A DNA stretch of 64,000 bases from DAOUBP01 sp034432655 (GTDB lineage Bacteria; Chloroflexota; Anaerolineae; CG2-30-64-16), in contig DAOUBP010000162.1 in NCBI GenBank assembly GCA_034432655.1, positions 33,349 to 97,348 of the forward strand, written 5' to 3'. The position numbers and the translations under genes were made by a program. Shown here one piece after another: positions 16,509 through 27,800 of this stretch. How positions within the stretch are numbered: position 1 is the stretch's first letter; the number at the start of each line of letters is the position of its first letter. The notes below the pieces were generated by a model. It was given only the letters and a program-made list of their open reading frames with translations, was not told the DNA's origin and searched no databases.

Positions 16509-17690
16509 CTACTTGTAAAAGACCAGGGTGACCTGACTGCCGCCGTTTTTCCCGGGCTCGAAGCGCAACGTGCCGGCCAGATCTTTTTCCACCAGAGTAC
16601 GCACGATCTGCAGGCCCAGCCCGCGCGTGCGGCCGATGTCGAAATCGGAAGGCAGCCCCCGGCCGTTGTCGCTGACCGTCACCGTCACCTGGGGGCCCTC
16701 CTGTGCCAGGCGGATTTCCAGCCGGCCGTGCTGTCCCACAAAACTGAAGGCGTGCTCCAATGCGTTGGAGATCAGCTCGTTCATCACCAGGGCCAGGGCC
16801 GTAGCCTGCTTGGATGGCAGGTAGATCGGCGGCCCCTCAATGATGGCTTCCACGCGTTGGTCCGGCCGCACCAGGTGGCGCAGCGAGATGTCGCATACCT
16901 GGCGAGCCAGCTCGGTGATATCGGTCAGCCGGATGTTCTCTGCCGAAAGGAGTTGATGCACTGCTCCGATGCTTTTGATGCGCGTAATACTGTCGCGTAG
17001 GCTCTTGCGCGCAGCAGGGCTGGGGCTGGCCGACATCTCCAGGCTCAAGAGGTCTGCCACGGTCTGCAAGTTGTTCTTAATGCGATGGTGCATTTCCTGG
17101 AGCAATGTGGTCAGCGCCTCAGCCTGACGCGCCTCCTCACGTAGCCGCATGTTCTCCAGCGCAATGCCCATCTGCGCAGCTACGGAGCGCAACAGTGCCA
17201 TGTCGCCCTCACTGAACGGCGCGCCCTGGCGATTGGCGACGTGCAGCACCCCCAGGGCGCGCTCTTTTGCCAACAACGGCACTGCGGCACATGCATAGCC
17301 CCGGTAACGACGGCAGCCGTGCTGGAGCACTTCGGCCGCCTGCTCTGCGCCCAATGCGGTAAAAGGATCGCCCGCGACGGCAACCAGGTCGCAGGCGCAG
17401 AACTCGGCCGCTTCCGACGCACTGCCTGGGGCCCCAGGCAGCGGCTCCCCTTCAGCTGCAGCCAGGACCAGGCGGCCGGCGGCCGCATCCCATAAGTAAA
17501 TGCGGCCGCTTGCCAGTTTCAAAACCGGCAACACCTGCTTCAGCGCCTGCGAGAGGGCCTCCTGCTCGGTCAGTGCCTGGTTAATCGCTGCGGCGACCGC
17601 GTAGAGGGCCGCCAGCTCACGCGTCCGTCGCTGATCTTCAGCCGACGTATTGATCTGCTGCGCGTTGACCTCTGAGACTCCGATCCCCAT
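16509..17690 (-). CDS. GAF-containing sensor histidine kinase (HisKA_2 type)
   Basis: A 393-residue cytoplasmic kinase with no membrane segment. Residues about 30-180 form a GAF domain, including several Cys (CACD, GCRRY, YACA) that might sense redox state. It is followed by the HisKA_2 phosphoacceptor motif EMHHRIKNNLQTV and an HATPase_c domain with MNELISNALEHAF, SDNGRGLP and GRTRGLGLQIV. This kinase class pairs with ANTAR regulators, and the ANTAR gene is 3 bases downstream. The start at ATG 17690 is 9 bases after tatA. The sensed signal is unknown. Confidence 0.9.
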   Translation of the reverse strand: MGIGVSEVNAQQINTSAEDQRRTRELAALYAVAAAINQALTEQEALSQALKQVLPVLKLASGRIYLWDAAAGRLVLAAAEGEPLPGAPGSASEAAEFCACDLVAVAGDPFTALGAEQAAEVLQHGCRRYRGYACAAVPLLAKERALGVLHVANRQGAPFSEGDMALLRSVAAQMGIALENMRLREEARQAEALTTLLQEMHHRIKNNLQTVADLLSLEMSASPSPAARKSLRDSITRIKSIGAVHQLLSAENIRLTDITELARQVCDISLRHLVRPDQRVEAIIEGPPIYLPSKQATALALVMNELISNALEHAFSFVGQHGRLEIRLAQEGPQVTVTVSDNGRGLPSDFDIGRTRGLGLQIVRTLVEKDLAGTLRFEPGKNGGSQVTLVFYK

Positions 17691-17699
17691 TCCGTGTGA

Positions 17700-17894
17700 T
17701 CACTTCTGCTCGCCGGCCGCCCCCTCAACCTTCTCTTCCTTTTTCTCGGATTTGTCAGGCTCGCGCGAAGCCTCGCGAAACTCACGAATGCTCCGGCCAA
17801 TTGCGCCGCCGATCTCAGGTAGCCGGCCCACACCGAACACGATGAGAACGATCACCAACAAGATGAGCCATTCCCAGCCGCCAAGATTAAACAT
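17700..17894 (-). CDS. tatA: Twin-arginine translocase subunit TatA
   Basis: A 64-residue protein starting at ATG 17894; a GTG at 17912 would overlap the ribosome site GAGGAG and is less likely. A single membrane helix (WLILLVIVLIVFGVGRLP) is followed by the conserved amphipathic helix (GGAIGRSIREFREA) and a charged Lys/Glu tail, exactly the TatA/TatE layout. TatA forms the pore for export of folded proteins. No tatC is seen in the window. It lies between the HEAT-like gene and the sensor kinase in the same transcription unit. Confidence 0.93.
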   Translation of the reverse strand: MFNLGGWEWLILLVIVLIVFGVGRLPEIGGAIGRSIREFREASREPDKSEKKEEKVEGAAGEQK

Positions 17895-17908
17895 CTTCTT
17901 CACGCTCC

Positions 17909-19456
17909 TCACTTGGATGATTTTCTACGCTGCGTTTGCAGCAATGCTGCCGCTTCAAACCCGAGCGTAACCAACCGCTGCATGAAAGGCACCTCCTCCG
18001 GCGGTCGGTCGCGCAGCTGAGCAGCTGCCAGCCGGGCCAGGGCGGCTGCCTTGGGGTCACGAGCCACTGCCAGCCAGAGCGCCATCCGTTCCAGGCGGCT
18101 CTGATAGGCAGTGGCCATTTCGGGCCCAAACCGCTGTCTCAGAAATTGCGTCATGACGGCCGCACGGTCGTGGCCTTGTCCCACAAAAGGCACGGCTTCT
18201 TCGGCCAGCGCAGCCCACCAGCTCCAAAAGGCAGGGTGGTTCACCAAAGCTGCGGTGGCATCAGGCTCCGCCTCGGCTTGCCGTCCGGGAACCTCGGCGG
18301 CCGTTTCCGGTGCTGATGCCGTCTGACCCGAAACGGCCAGCCACAACGGCAGGTTCAACAGACGATAAGGCACCGGTGTGGGCGTCGCACTGGCCCAGTT
18401 CAACGCCAGCGCCTCCTGCAGAAACTGCTGCCCAATCGCCAGGGGCGCTTCCAACAAGAGCAGCCCATCATGCTGCTGATCAAAGGCCACCTGATGCAAT
18501 GTGCCGACCGGCTGCTCACCGGGCAGGTCTGTTACCGCCATGCTCAGGGAACCTGACGCCGCACTGACGCCTTTGCCTTCCTCCAGCAGGAGGCTGATCA
18601 ACAGGGCGCGTTCTTCGGCCGGTACACGGCCGACAAACCAAAGAAGCTGCGCACCGGTGCCATCTACCGGCGAGACCAAAGCCCGCCATTCACGGCCAGG
18701 CACGAACCAGGGCCGATCCATGGTGTCGGCCTCGTCGGCGAGGCTTACACCGCTCAGAGCCAGCTTACGGACCCCGCGCTCGGCCAGTGACGCCAGGGAA
18801 GGCGGCAACGTCTTCGCCAGGGCGGCCAGCGCACGCGCCGCCGCAGGGGAGCGGATGCGCCCCAGATGCTCCAAAGCACTGCGGGCCAGCCTGGCATCGG
18901 AACCCTGGGCCAACATCCGCAACAAAGTGATCAAAGCCCCGGTGACCGGCGCAGCAGGCACGGCTTGCAGCAGCAAATGCGGCACATCCGGCGGCTGCTC
19001 TTCCAGCTGTGCCAGGTATTCGAGGATGCTCAGCGGCTCTTGCGCCATGGTCCTGGCCAACTCATCCAACGAGCGCAGGGCAGTCGCCTCCGGGCTCTCC
19101 AGGCTGTCCAACAACGCCTCGTCGGGAGGTTCGTTGAAGTAACGGTCCAGGATGATCAGGGCGGTCAGGCGGGCCTGCGGGCTGCGTTCACGCGCGCGGG
19201 CGGCCGCCCGCAGCGCCGCAAGCACCTGGGCGCGCGGCAGCCGAAGCGCCACCTGTCCCAAACCGCCGCGCAGCTGCGGATCGTCGGTGTCCAGCGCGGC
19301 GATCAGCGCGGCCAGCGCGACGTTGCCATGCTGCGCGATAGCGTTTGCGCGCTCGGCCAGCTGGCCAGGGTCTGTGATGGCAGCCAGCTCCGCGATCGCA
19401 GCGTCCACAGCACGTCGCTCGGCCAGGCCGGTCAAAATCTTCGCTTCCGAACTCAT
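17909..19456 (-). CDS. HEAT-repeat-like protein of unknown function
   Basis: A 515-residue protein starting at ATG 19456 (a longer form from 19489 is less likely). The first 250 residues are Ala/Leu-rich helical pairs such as LARSALEHLGRIRSPAAARA, resembling HEAT or ARM repeats. The middle is a mixed beta region, and the C-terminus is again helical (FLRQRFGPEMATAYQSRLER). No signal peptide or membrane segment is seen, and no catalytic motif is recognised. It is probably a scaffold or regulatory protein. It is first in the unit with tatA, the kinase and the ANTAR regulator. Confidence 0.75.
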   Translation of the reverse strand: MSSEAKILTGLAERRAVDAAIAELAAITDPGQLAERANAIAQHGNVALAALIAALDTDDPQLRGGLGQVALRLPRAQVLAALRAAARARERSPQARLTALIILDRYFNEPPDEALLDSLESPEATALRSLDELARTMAQEPLSILEYLAQLEEQPPDVPHLLLQAVPAAPVTGALITLLRMLAQGSDARLARSALEHLGRIRSPAAARALAALAKTLPPSLASLAERGVRKLALSGVSLADEADTMDRPWFVPGREWRALVSPVDGTGAQLLWFVGRVPAEERALLISLLLEEGKGVSAASGSLSMAVTDLPGEQPVGTLHQVAFDQQHDGLLLLEAPLAIGQQFLQEALALNWASATPTPVPYRLLNLPLWLAVSGQTASAPETAAEVPGRQAEAEPDATAALVNHPAFWSWWAALAEEAVPFVGQGHDRAAVMTQFLRQRFGPEMATAYQSRLERMALWLAVARDPKAAALARLAAAQLRDRPPEEVPFMQRLVTLGFEAAALLQTQRRKSSK

Positions 19457-19465
19457 TGTAGTAAA

Positions 19466-19494
19466 ATTATAGCACACAAGCCGGCCCACAAGAA
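19466..19494 (-). promoter_or_regulatory. Promoter for the HEAT-tatA-kinase-ANTAR unit
   Basis: On the minus strand TTCTTG (19494-19489), a 17-base spacer and a consensus TATAAT (19471-19466) are present. The expected start of transcription is within about 3 bases of ATG 19456, so the message would be leaderless or nearly so. Confidence 0.7.
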
Positions 19495-19539
19495 ACAGGC
19501 GCCAAGCGCGCCGATCAGACAGGAGAACAAGAGCCCGTC

Positions 19540-20100
19540 ATGGACATAGAACCGACCGCCCTTCCCGACGTCTTGATCATCACCCCTACCGTGTTTCATG
19601 ATCCGCGCGGCTTTTTCTTCGAAAGCTACAATCAAGAAGTCTGGCGCGCCCGCGGCATCCACACAATCTTTGTCCAGGATAACCACTCCAAATCGGTCAA
19701 GGGCACGCTGCGCGGCCTGCACTTCCAATTGCCCCCTGCGGCCCAGGTTAAGCTGGTGCGCGTGGTGCGTGGTGTCATCTGGGACGTGGCTGTGGACCTC
19801 CGCGTCGGATCACCCACCTTTGGCCGTTGGGTAGGGGTTGAACTGAGCGCGGACAACTTTCGGCAGCTCTATATCCCGACCGGTTTTGCTCACGGTTTCT
19901 GTGTGCTCAGCGACGAAGCCGAGGTGCTCTACAAGACCAGCGCCGTGTACAACCGCCAGCTCGAACGCGGCATCATCTGGAACGACCCGCAACTGGCCAT
20001 CGCCTGGCCCGTGGCCGACCCGTTGCTCTCCGAGCGCGATCGCCGCGCGCCTTCCCTGGCCGAGTACCTGGCCGAACGGCCCTTCGTTTTCGAGACTTGA
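19540..20100 (+). CDS. rfbC: dTDP-4-dehydrorhamnose 3,5-epimerase
   Basis: A 186-residue cupin epimerase of the RmlC family, normal in length. It shows FHDPRGFFFESYN, the catalytic-His segment TLRGLHFQLPP, and the conserved LYIPTGFAHGFCVLSD with the substrate-stacking YKTSAVYN. It catalyses the third step of dTDP-L-rhamnose synthesis. The other rml genes are not nearby, so it is an orphan in this window. It starts at ATG 19540 with AGGAGA 13 bases upstream and is divergent from the HEAT-like gene. Confidence 0.93.
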   Translation: MDIEPTALPDVLIITPTVFHDPRGFFFESYNQEVWRARGIHTIFVQDNHSKSVKGTLRGLHFQLPPAAQVKLVRVVRGVIWDVAVDLRVGSPTFGRWVGVELSADNFRQLYIPTGFAHGFCVLSDEAEVLYKTSAVYNRQLERGIIWNDPQLAIAWPVADPLLSERDRRAPSLAEYLAERPFVFET

Positions 20101-20125
20101 ATAGTTTCGGCTCTCGTGCTATAGT
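20097..20125 (+). promoter_or_regulatory. Sigma-70-like promoter of the GMC oxidoreductase
   Basis: TTGAAT (20097-20102), 17-base spacer, TATAGT (20120-20125). The -35 overlaps the rfbC stop codon. Transcription would begin near 20132, about 35 bases before ATG 20167. Confidence 0.65.
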
Positions 20126-20166
20126 GGACATGTCGCGCCGCGGCATGAGCACACGGGAGGTGCACA

Positions 20167-21783
20167 ATGACAGCAGTGATGGATGATACAACTTTCGACT
20201 ACATTGTGATCGGCTCGGGCTTCGGTGGCAGTGTTTCTGCCATGCGGCTGGCAGAGAAAGGCTACCGGGTGCTGGTGTTGGAACAGGGCAAGCGTTATCG
20301 CGACGAGGACTTTGCCACCACTAACTGGCAGATCTGGAAGTACCTCTGGCTCCCGCCGCTGCGGTGTTACGGCATCTTAGAGCTCACTCCGTTTCGCAAT
20401 GTGGTGGTATTGCACGGCAACGGTGTGGGGGGTGGCAGCCTCGGCTATGCGAATGTGCTGACCGAACCCGACCCCAAACTGTTCGACGCGCCCGCCTGGC
20501 GGCATCTGGCGGACTGGCAACGCATCCTCCGCCCTCACTACGAAACCGCCAAGCGCATGCTGGGAGTTACTACCAACCCGTGCCTGTGGCCGGCCGATCA
20601 CATCATGAAAGAGATTGCCGCAGGACTCGGGCGGCCCGAAGACTGGCACCCCACTTCGGTCGGTGTCTTCTTCGGCCCCGAGGGCGTAGAAGTGCCCGAC
20701 CCCTACTTCGGCGGGCAGGGGCCGGCACGGCGCGGCTGTACCCACTGCGGTGCCTGCATGGTGGGTTGTCGCTATAACGCCAAGAACACCCTGGTGAAGA
20801 ACTATCTGTATTTTGCCGAGAAATGGGGTGCCGAGGTGCGCGCCGAGGCTCAAGTGACCGAAATCCGGCCGCTGGGGGCCAATCAGCCGGACGGTGCGCG
20901 CTACGAAGTAATTTATCGCAAAACTACCAATCCTCTGGCCCCACGCCGTAGCGTACGCGGCCGCAACGTGATCCTGGCGGCCGGCGTGATCGGCACATTG
21001 CGCCTGCTCTTCCGCTGCCGGGACATCCTGCGCACGCTGCCCCACATCTCGCCGCGGCTGGGCGACATGGTGCGCACCAACAGCGAATCGCTGACCGGTG
21101 TCATTGATCGGGATGCGGAATTCGACTTCTCCAAAGGTATCGCCATCACCTCGATCCTCCGTGCCGATGAGGTGACCTATGTGGAACCGGTGCGCTACCC
21201 GGCCGGCTCATCGCTGATGCGTTTTCTAGCCGGCCCGATGATCGAGGCGGGGAACAATGTGGTCGAGCGGTTTGCCAAGGTGCTGGGCAAGACATTCCGT
21301 TACCCGGCCGATAGCTTCAGGCTGGCACTGAAACCCGGTTGGGCCAACCGCACCACCATCCTGCTCACCATGCAGACCAAAGACACGCACATGCGCGTGC
21401 GCTTGGGCCGCCACCTGCTCACTCTCGGCCGGCGTGGTCTGGTCTCCCGGCTTGACGATGGGCAACAAGAGATGGGACAGGTGGCACAGGCCCATGAACT
21501 GACCTATGCCTTTGCCGACAAGATCAAAGGTGTCCCGGCTGCCTCCATCACCGAATCCCTTTTCAATGTGCCCATGACAGCACACATCCTGGGCGGTACG
21601 CCGATAGGACGAAACGCTGAGGAAGGGGTCGTCGGCCTCGATTTTCAGGTACACAACTATCCTGGCCTGTACGTAATAGACAATTCGGTCATGCCGGCCA
21701 ATCCGGGGGTGAACCCAAGCCTTACCACCACAGCGCTGGCAGAATACGCCATGAGCCATGTGCCGCCGCGTTCGGGGCGGTAA
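20167..21783 (+). CDS. GMC oxidoreductase, cholesterol-oxidase-like
   Basis: A 538-residue FAD enzyme. The N-terminal dinucleotide-binding motif is VIGSGFGGSVSA, followed by GNGVGGGSLGYANV. A Cys-rich segment GCTHCGACMVGC near residue 195 resembles a ferredoxin ligand pattern and is common in this cholesterol-oxidase-like subfamily. The C-terminal GMC signature includes NPSLTTTALAEYAM. The family oxidises alcohol groups, including sterols, but the natural substrate here is not known. ATG 20167 has GGGAGGT just upstream and its own promoter. No signal peptide is seen. Confidence 0.85.
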   Translation: MTAVMDDTTFDYIVIGSGFGGSVSAMRLAEKGYRVLVLEQGKRYRDEDFATTNWQIWKYLWLPPLRCYGILELTPFRNVVVLHGNGVGGGSLGYANVLTEPDPKLFDAPAWRHLADWQRILRPHYETAKRMLGVTTNPCLWPADHIMKEIAAGLGRPEDWHPTSVGVFFGPEGVEVPDPYFGGQGPARRGCTHCGACMVGCRYNAKNTLVKNYLYFAEKWGAEVRAEAQVTEIRPLGANQPDGARYEVIYRKTTNPLAPRRSVRGRNVILAAGVIGTLRLLFRCRDILRTLPHISPRLGDMVRTNSESLTGVIDRDAEFDFSKGIAITSILRADEVTYVEPVRYPAGSSLMRFLAGPMIEAGNNVVERFAKVLGKTFRYPADSFRLALKPGWANRTTILLTMQTKDTHMRVRLGRHLLTLGRRGLVSRLDDGQQEMGQVAQAHELTYAFADKIKGVPAASITESLFNVPMTAHILGGTPIGRNAEEGVVGLDFQVHNYPGLYVIDNSVMPANPGVNPSLTTTALAEYAMSHVPPRSGR

Positions 21784-21822
21784 GAAAAGTCGACGGCCAG
21801 ACCGGGATGGACGGCAGGCCAC

Positions 21823-21851
21823 TTGACAAAGAACCGTTGCTCCATTATGCT
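21823..21851 (+). promoter_or_regulatory. Strong promoter of the DUF3090 gene
   Basis: A consensus TTGACA (21823-21828), 17-base spacer and TATGCT (21846-21851) lie in the 97-base gap after the GMC gene. This is the best sigma-70 match in the window. Confidence 0.8.
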
Positions 21852-21880
21852 TTTCGCCAATTGAATTCAGGGAGCATGGT

Positions 21881-22393
21881 ATGGCATATCCGGTTGTTGA
21901 GTTGGATCCCGTCACCCACATCACTGCGGGCGCGCTGGGCAGGCCGGGCCACCGCACCTTTTTTATCCAGGCCGAACGCGGGCTGGATCGCGTAACGCTG
22001 CTTTGTGAAAAGGAGCAGGTGCTGGCGCTGGCCGAGGCCATTGATGAGATGCTCGAAAATCTGGAAGAGGAGTTCGGCCTGGCACGTCACGAGGGGCTCA
22101 AGGTGGACGACGTCGCCATGAGCATCAAAGAGCCGGTGGACCCGCTGTTCCGCGTGGGGGCGATGGGCCTGGGCTATGACGCGAACCGCGATCGCATCCT
22201 GCTGGTAGCCCAGGAAGTGCTGGATGAAGAAGCCGAAGCGGATCCGCGGGAGGCCCGTTTCTACGCCACCCGCGCTCAGATGCAGGCGCTCAGCATTTAC
22301 GCCCGCGGCGTGGTGGAAAAGGGGCGCACCCCCGATCAGGTGGTGCTCCAGGCCGAGGCGTATGTGCGTCGGAATGGACATGGAGACGGATAG
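21881..22393 (+). CDS. DUF3090 family protein
   Basis: A 170-residue protein of the DUF3090 family known from Actinobacteria and Chloroflexota; function unknown. The N-terminal part is a beta-rich domain (GRPGHRTFFIQAERG, VTLLCEKEQVLALAEAID). The C-terminal part contains FYATRAQMQALSIYARGVVEKG, with a following CxC-like zinc ending absent here. ATG 21881 follows AGGGAG. In many genomes the gene neighbours a histidine-phosphatase-like or kinase-like partner, but here it is alone between its own promoter and terminator. Confidence 0.85.
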   Translation: MAYPVVELDPVTHITAGALGRPGHRTFFIQAERGLDRVTLLCEKEQVLALAEAIDEMLENLEEEFGLARHEGLKVDDVAMSIKEPVDPLFRVGAMGLGYDANRDRILLVAQEVLDEEAEADPREARFYATRAQMQALSIYARGVVEKGRTPDQVVLQAEAYVRRNGHGDG

Positions 22394-22419
22394 ACACCGG
22401 ACAGGCCGACAAAGCATGG

Positions 22420-22453
22420 ACGGCTCGCCCGAGTTGGGTGGGCCGTTTTATTT
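22420..22453 (+). terminator. Intrinsic terminator after the DUF3090 gene
   Basis: A GC-rich stem formed by ACGGCTCGCCC (22420-22430) and GGGTGGGCCGT (22436-22446), with small mismatches, runs directly into TTTTATTT. It lies 27 bases after the stop codon. Confidence 0.72.
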
Positions 22454-22542
22454 GGCGCAGGTTTCGGCAATCGTCCGCTCCCCTACGTTTCCCCGCGCCA
22501 CTCTATGATACATTCTGGTACACAGAGTCATAAGTCACGCCA

Positions 22543-22607
22543 TTACGCAATACGCAGTACGCAATACGCAGTACGCAGTACGCAATACGCAGTACGCAGT
22601 ACGCAAT
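22543..22607. repeat. Tandem heptamer array before the YyaL gene
   Basis: About nine 7-base units of the CGCAATA/CGCAGTA type (reverse sense of GCGTAYT) occupy the gap and end 13 bases before ATG 22621. The units alternate irregularly, as in the other arrays. Confidence 0.9.
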
Positions 22608-22620
22608 CCCGGAGCCATCC

Positions 22621-24762
<2,142 letters not shown>

Positions 24763-24790
24763 TCGGGCGCAGTATTTTCAAGTGTGAAAG

Positions 24791-26665
24791 TTACCGGTGT
24801 GCCGGGCTGATCGTTATGACGTGCTGGCGCCGCTCAAGACCATGCCGATAGATCAGCCGCTGCCGCCCCCGGTCTTGTTCGAACGTCCCGTCGCTCACCG
24901 CAACCCGGTAGCCGTCAGGATACTGCAACGCTGGCACGAAGATCTCGGTGGGTGCAACGACTTGCGGGTCATGCCGAAACTCGAACGTGAAGGTGCGACG
25001 TTTCAGGTCGAATGCCATGCGCAGCGGTTCACCGGCAACTGCCAGCGGGTAGGGCCGCACTACTGCCTGCAAGGCACGGCCGCCGGAGTTGATGTCGGCA
25101 GGGTCATCCTGTTGATCGCGACTGAAGATCGAGAAGTCCTCCCCATTCCAACCGTCGCCGTGGGCATTGGTGTTGTCAGCCGTGTAGTTCCACAGGGTGC
25201 AACTTAACAGGTTTTCTTCCACAGAACGGAAGCTGCGATCCAAAGCCCTGATCTGTGCGCCGAAGTCGCCTGTGTCATAGGCCTTTTTGTCATCCAGGTC
25301 GAACGGGATGCCGAACTCTCCCAACAGGACCGGCATCCCGGCTCCTTCCGCCTCACGCCTGAGATCTGCGAGTTGTGCTGTAAACGACCTGCGGATAGGG
25401 CCGGGCAGGAAAATCGGTTTCCGGGTACGAACATCAACCGCCAGGAAGGGGCTGAAGTGCTTGGTCATCAGCACATAGGCGTCGTACCAGTGCGGCGCGT
25501 AGACGAAGCCTTGCGCGGAGTCGTGCCATGAGGGCAGCGAAGTGCCCGGAGGGGGTTCCAGGAAGATCACTGCTCTGGGATCAACGGCATGAATGGCTCG
25601 GGCAAAACGTTCCGCAAAGGGCCGGTAGTAATCTCTGCCGAAATCTACCGGCCGCCCTGCCACCTGGCAGAAATGGTCGGGGCGAACCAGACGCGGCCGG
25701 CCAGCAGCATCCAGATCCCATACGCCGTTCTGACGCCAGATGCAGTCGTGGCCGTCCTGCCAAACGCGTTGCCTGTTCTTGTTCAGCAAACGCGTCCCCT
25801 TCCGCTGGATGCTGAGGAGGCCTAGCTCCCAAACGCCCACTTCCTGCGCCATGCCAGCGCCGAGCAGCATCCCCTGAAAGGGGGTGGGGCAGGCGCCGAG
25901 CAGCACGGGGCCGCCCGGGGCATTCAAATCGCGGCAGCCGATGTAGCCGGGCAACGGCTCGTTCATGGTATCATAGCCGACCACGTTGGGGAGGTCTGCC
26001 AGACGCAGCGCCACCTGTTGGATCGCTGCGATATAATGCCGCTGCAGGAATTCCTGGACCGGCTCACCGGCCACCCTGGTCTCTGGCGCAAAGTCGTTCC
26101 CGCCGAAGAACAGGGTGAACATCGTGGCCGCAGCCAGCTTCCCCCCGTTGGTCGGCCAGATCATCTTGGGAAAAGGGTCGCCGTGGGTTGCGTGCACGAT
26201 GGCGGCGCCGGTCTCCGCAAAACGGGTGATGTCGAACCCGACAGCTTCCAGCGTCCAACCGGGCGCGCCGTCACCGCCGGTAAAGCGGCTCCAAACATCT
26301 TGATGGGGATCAATGAAGAGGTCAATGCCGTGCTCGGCGGCCTTCTTCACAACTGCACGTACATAATCGAGATACGCTTCGTCGTAAAGGCCCGGCCCGG
26401 CGTGCTCAATGGCCTCCCAGGTGACCAGGAAACGCAAAAAGGTGAACCCCCAAGCGGCCAGGCGGCCAAGGTGCTCATCGGCCTCGGCCAGCGGAAACGG
26501 CCGGCCGACGAACGAGACGTCTCGATGCGCGAAGAAACCCTCGCGGCGATGGGTCGCGCCGTCCGGCCGGCTGGGGACTTTGCTGCTGCCGCCCAGGTTG
26601 ACCCCGCGCAACATAAGGGTGCGGCCATATTCGTCTCGAAAATGGGGACCAGTAATGCGGATCAT
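24791..26665 (-). CDS. Glycoside hydrolase family 5, endoglycoceramidase-like
   Basis: A protein of about 624 residues from ATG 26665 (ATG 26695 would add ten). The GH5 TIM barrel begins RGVNLGGSSKVP. The acid/base Glu is in YDTMNEPLPG and the nucleophile Glu in LLGEFGIPFD, with FIDPHQDVWSRF and APHWYDAY lining the site. A C-terminal beta-sandwich follows (about 560-624). The overall layout resembles endoglycoceramidases and fungal-type glucosylceramidases of GH5. No signal peptide is evident, so it may act inside the cell. The substrate (glycolipid versus steryl glucoside or oligosaccharide) cannot be fixed. It is convergent with the YyaL gene. Confidence 0.85.
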   Translation of the reverse strand: MIRITGPHFRDEYGRTLMLRGVNLGGSSKVPSRPDGATHRREGFFAHRDVSFVGRPFPLAEADEHLGRLAAWGFTFLRFLVTWEAIEHAGPGLYDEAYLDYVRAVVKKAAEHGIDLFIDPHQDVWSRFTGGDGAPGWTLEAVGFDITRFAETGAAIVHATHGDPFPKMIWPTNGGKLAAATMFTLFFGGNDFAPETRVAGEPVQEFLQRHYIAAIQQVALRLADLPNVVGYDTMNEPLPGYIGCRDLNAPGGPVLLGACPTPFQGMLLGAGMAQEVGVWELGLLSIQRKGTRLLNKNRQRVWQDGHDCIWRQNGVWDLDAAGRPRLVRPDHFCQVAGRPVDFGRDYYRPFAERFARAIHAVDPRAVIFLEPPPGTSLPSWHDSAQGFVYAPHWYDAYVLMTKHFSPFLAVDVRTRKPIFLPGPIRRSFTAQLADLRREAEGAGMPVLLGEFGIPFDLDDKKAYDTGDFGAQIRALDRSFRSVEENLLSCTLWNYTADNTNAHGDGWNGEDFSIFSRDQQDDPADINSGGRALQAVVRPYPLAVAGEPLRMAFDLKRRTFTFEFRHDPQVVAPTEIFVPALQYPDGYRVAVSDGTFEQDRGRQRLIYRHGLERRQHVITISPAHR

Positions 26666-26769
26666 GTCCGTTTCTGGGGTACGGCCTCCAGCCATGCGTC
26701 ATCTCGACATCGGTCACGCCGTCATAAACGGATAGACCTTTTTGGGCCGCAACGATTCATTCGTACATT

Positions 26770-26798
26770 ATTCTAGCATCCTTTGCGGGTCGCAGCAA
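26770..26798 (-). promoter_or_regulatory. Promoter of the GH5 gene
   Basis: On the minus strand TTGCTG (26798-26793), 17-base spacer, TAGAAT (26775-26770). Transcription would start about 95 bases before ATG 26665. Confidence 0.55.
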
Positions 26799-26893
26799 CC
26801 CTGGCCCATCCAGTGGGGGTGCATTTTGCGTTGTGGGCAAGAAGTGGTAGAGCGTCCAGAACTGAAACACATCCCATCCAGAAAGGATGCACT

Positions 26894-27763
26894 ATGATCG
26901 TCGTCCTGGGCGACATTGCAGTAGACATCATCAGCATCTTGCGCACGCCCCTGTTGCGTGGCAGTGACGCGCCGGCAACCGTGCAGTTGATGCCCGGGGG
27001 GTCCGGGGCCAACGTTGCCGTGTGGCTGGCGCGCCTGGGCCAGCCGGTCACCTTCATCGGCCGCGTTGGGGATGACCTTTTCGGCGCCTGGCTACGTGCG
27101 GATCTGCGCGCTGAAGGGGTTGAACCGGTGCTGATCACCGATCCGGCGCGGGGCACCGGCGTGATTCAGGTGTTGGTGGAACCGGACGGCGAACGGACCA
27201 TGGTGCCCGATCGCGGGGCCAATGCCTGTTGGCAACCTGAAGAAATCCCCCTGGAGGTCATCGCCAGCGCTGAACTGTTGCACGTGGTCGGCTACATGCT
27301 GTTGGACGAGGAGAGCCGGCCCGGCGCGCTGGCCGCCATGGCGCACGCGCGCACCCACGGCGTGCCGGTCAGCCTTGACCCCAGTTCACACGGGCCGCTG
27401 GCTCGCCTGGGGGTTTCTGGCTTCTGGGAACTGGTCGGTCGCCCCGACATCCTGCTGCCCAACCGCGGCGAAGCGCGTGCGCTGACAGGCTGCACTGCGC
27501 CGGAAGAGATGTTGGCAGCGCTCCGGGGCTGGGCGGACGTGGTCGCCATCAAACTGGACCGGGAAGGGTGTCTGGCCGCCGCGGGGAGCGAAGTTGTGCG
27601 GGTGCCGGCCGCAGAAACACACGTCGTGAACGCGACCGGCGCCGGCGATGCTTTCAACGCCGGCTTTTTAGCCGCCTGGCTGACAGGGTTGGGCCTGGCG
27701 GCCGCGTGCCGCGCCGGGGTCAGGCTGGGCACGTTGGCCGTGACACTGCCGGGTTCGCGGTAG
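26894..27763 (+). CDS. PfkB-family carbohydrate kinase
   Basis: A 289-residue ribokinase-fold sugar kinase starting at ATG 26894 with AAGGA 8 bases upstream; the longer frame from 26783 is not needed. The first PfkB signature is GGSGANVAVWLARLG, and the C-terminal signature with catalytic Asp is NATGAGDAFNAGF. The family phosphorylates sugars or nucleosides such as ribose, fructose or adenosine with ATP. The specificity is not apparent, and no sugar transport gene is adjacent. It is convergent with nfo. Confidence 0.9.
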   Translation: MIVVLGDIAVDIISILRTPLLRGSDAPATVQLMPGGSGANVAVWLARLGQPVTFIGRVGDDLFGAWLRADLRAEGVEPVLITDPARGTGVIQVLVEPDGERTMVPDRGANACWQPEEIPLEVIASAELLHVVGYMLLDEESRPGALAAMAHARTHGVPVSLDPSSHGPLARLGVSGFWELVGRPDILLPNRGEARALTGCTAPEEMLAALRGWADVVAIKLDREGCLAAAGSEVVRVPAAETHVVNATGAGDAFNAGFLAAWLTGLGLAAACRAGVRLGTLAVTLPGSR

Positions 27764-27800
27764 AAACCGTGTGACGGCGCTGCAAGCTGGCAAACGCAGG

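Noticed and set aside
22543..22607. Possible CRISPR array
   Set aside because: Units are 7 bases with no spacers, and no cas gene is present.
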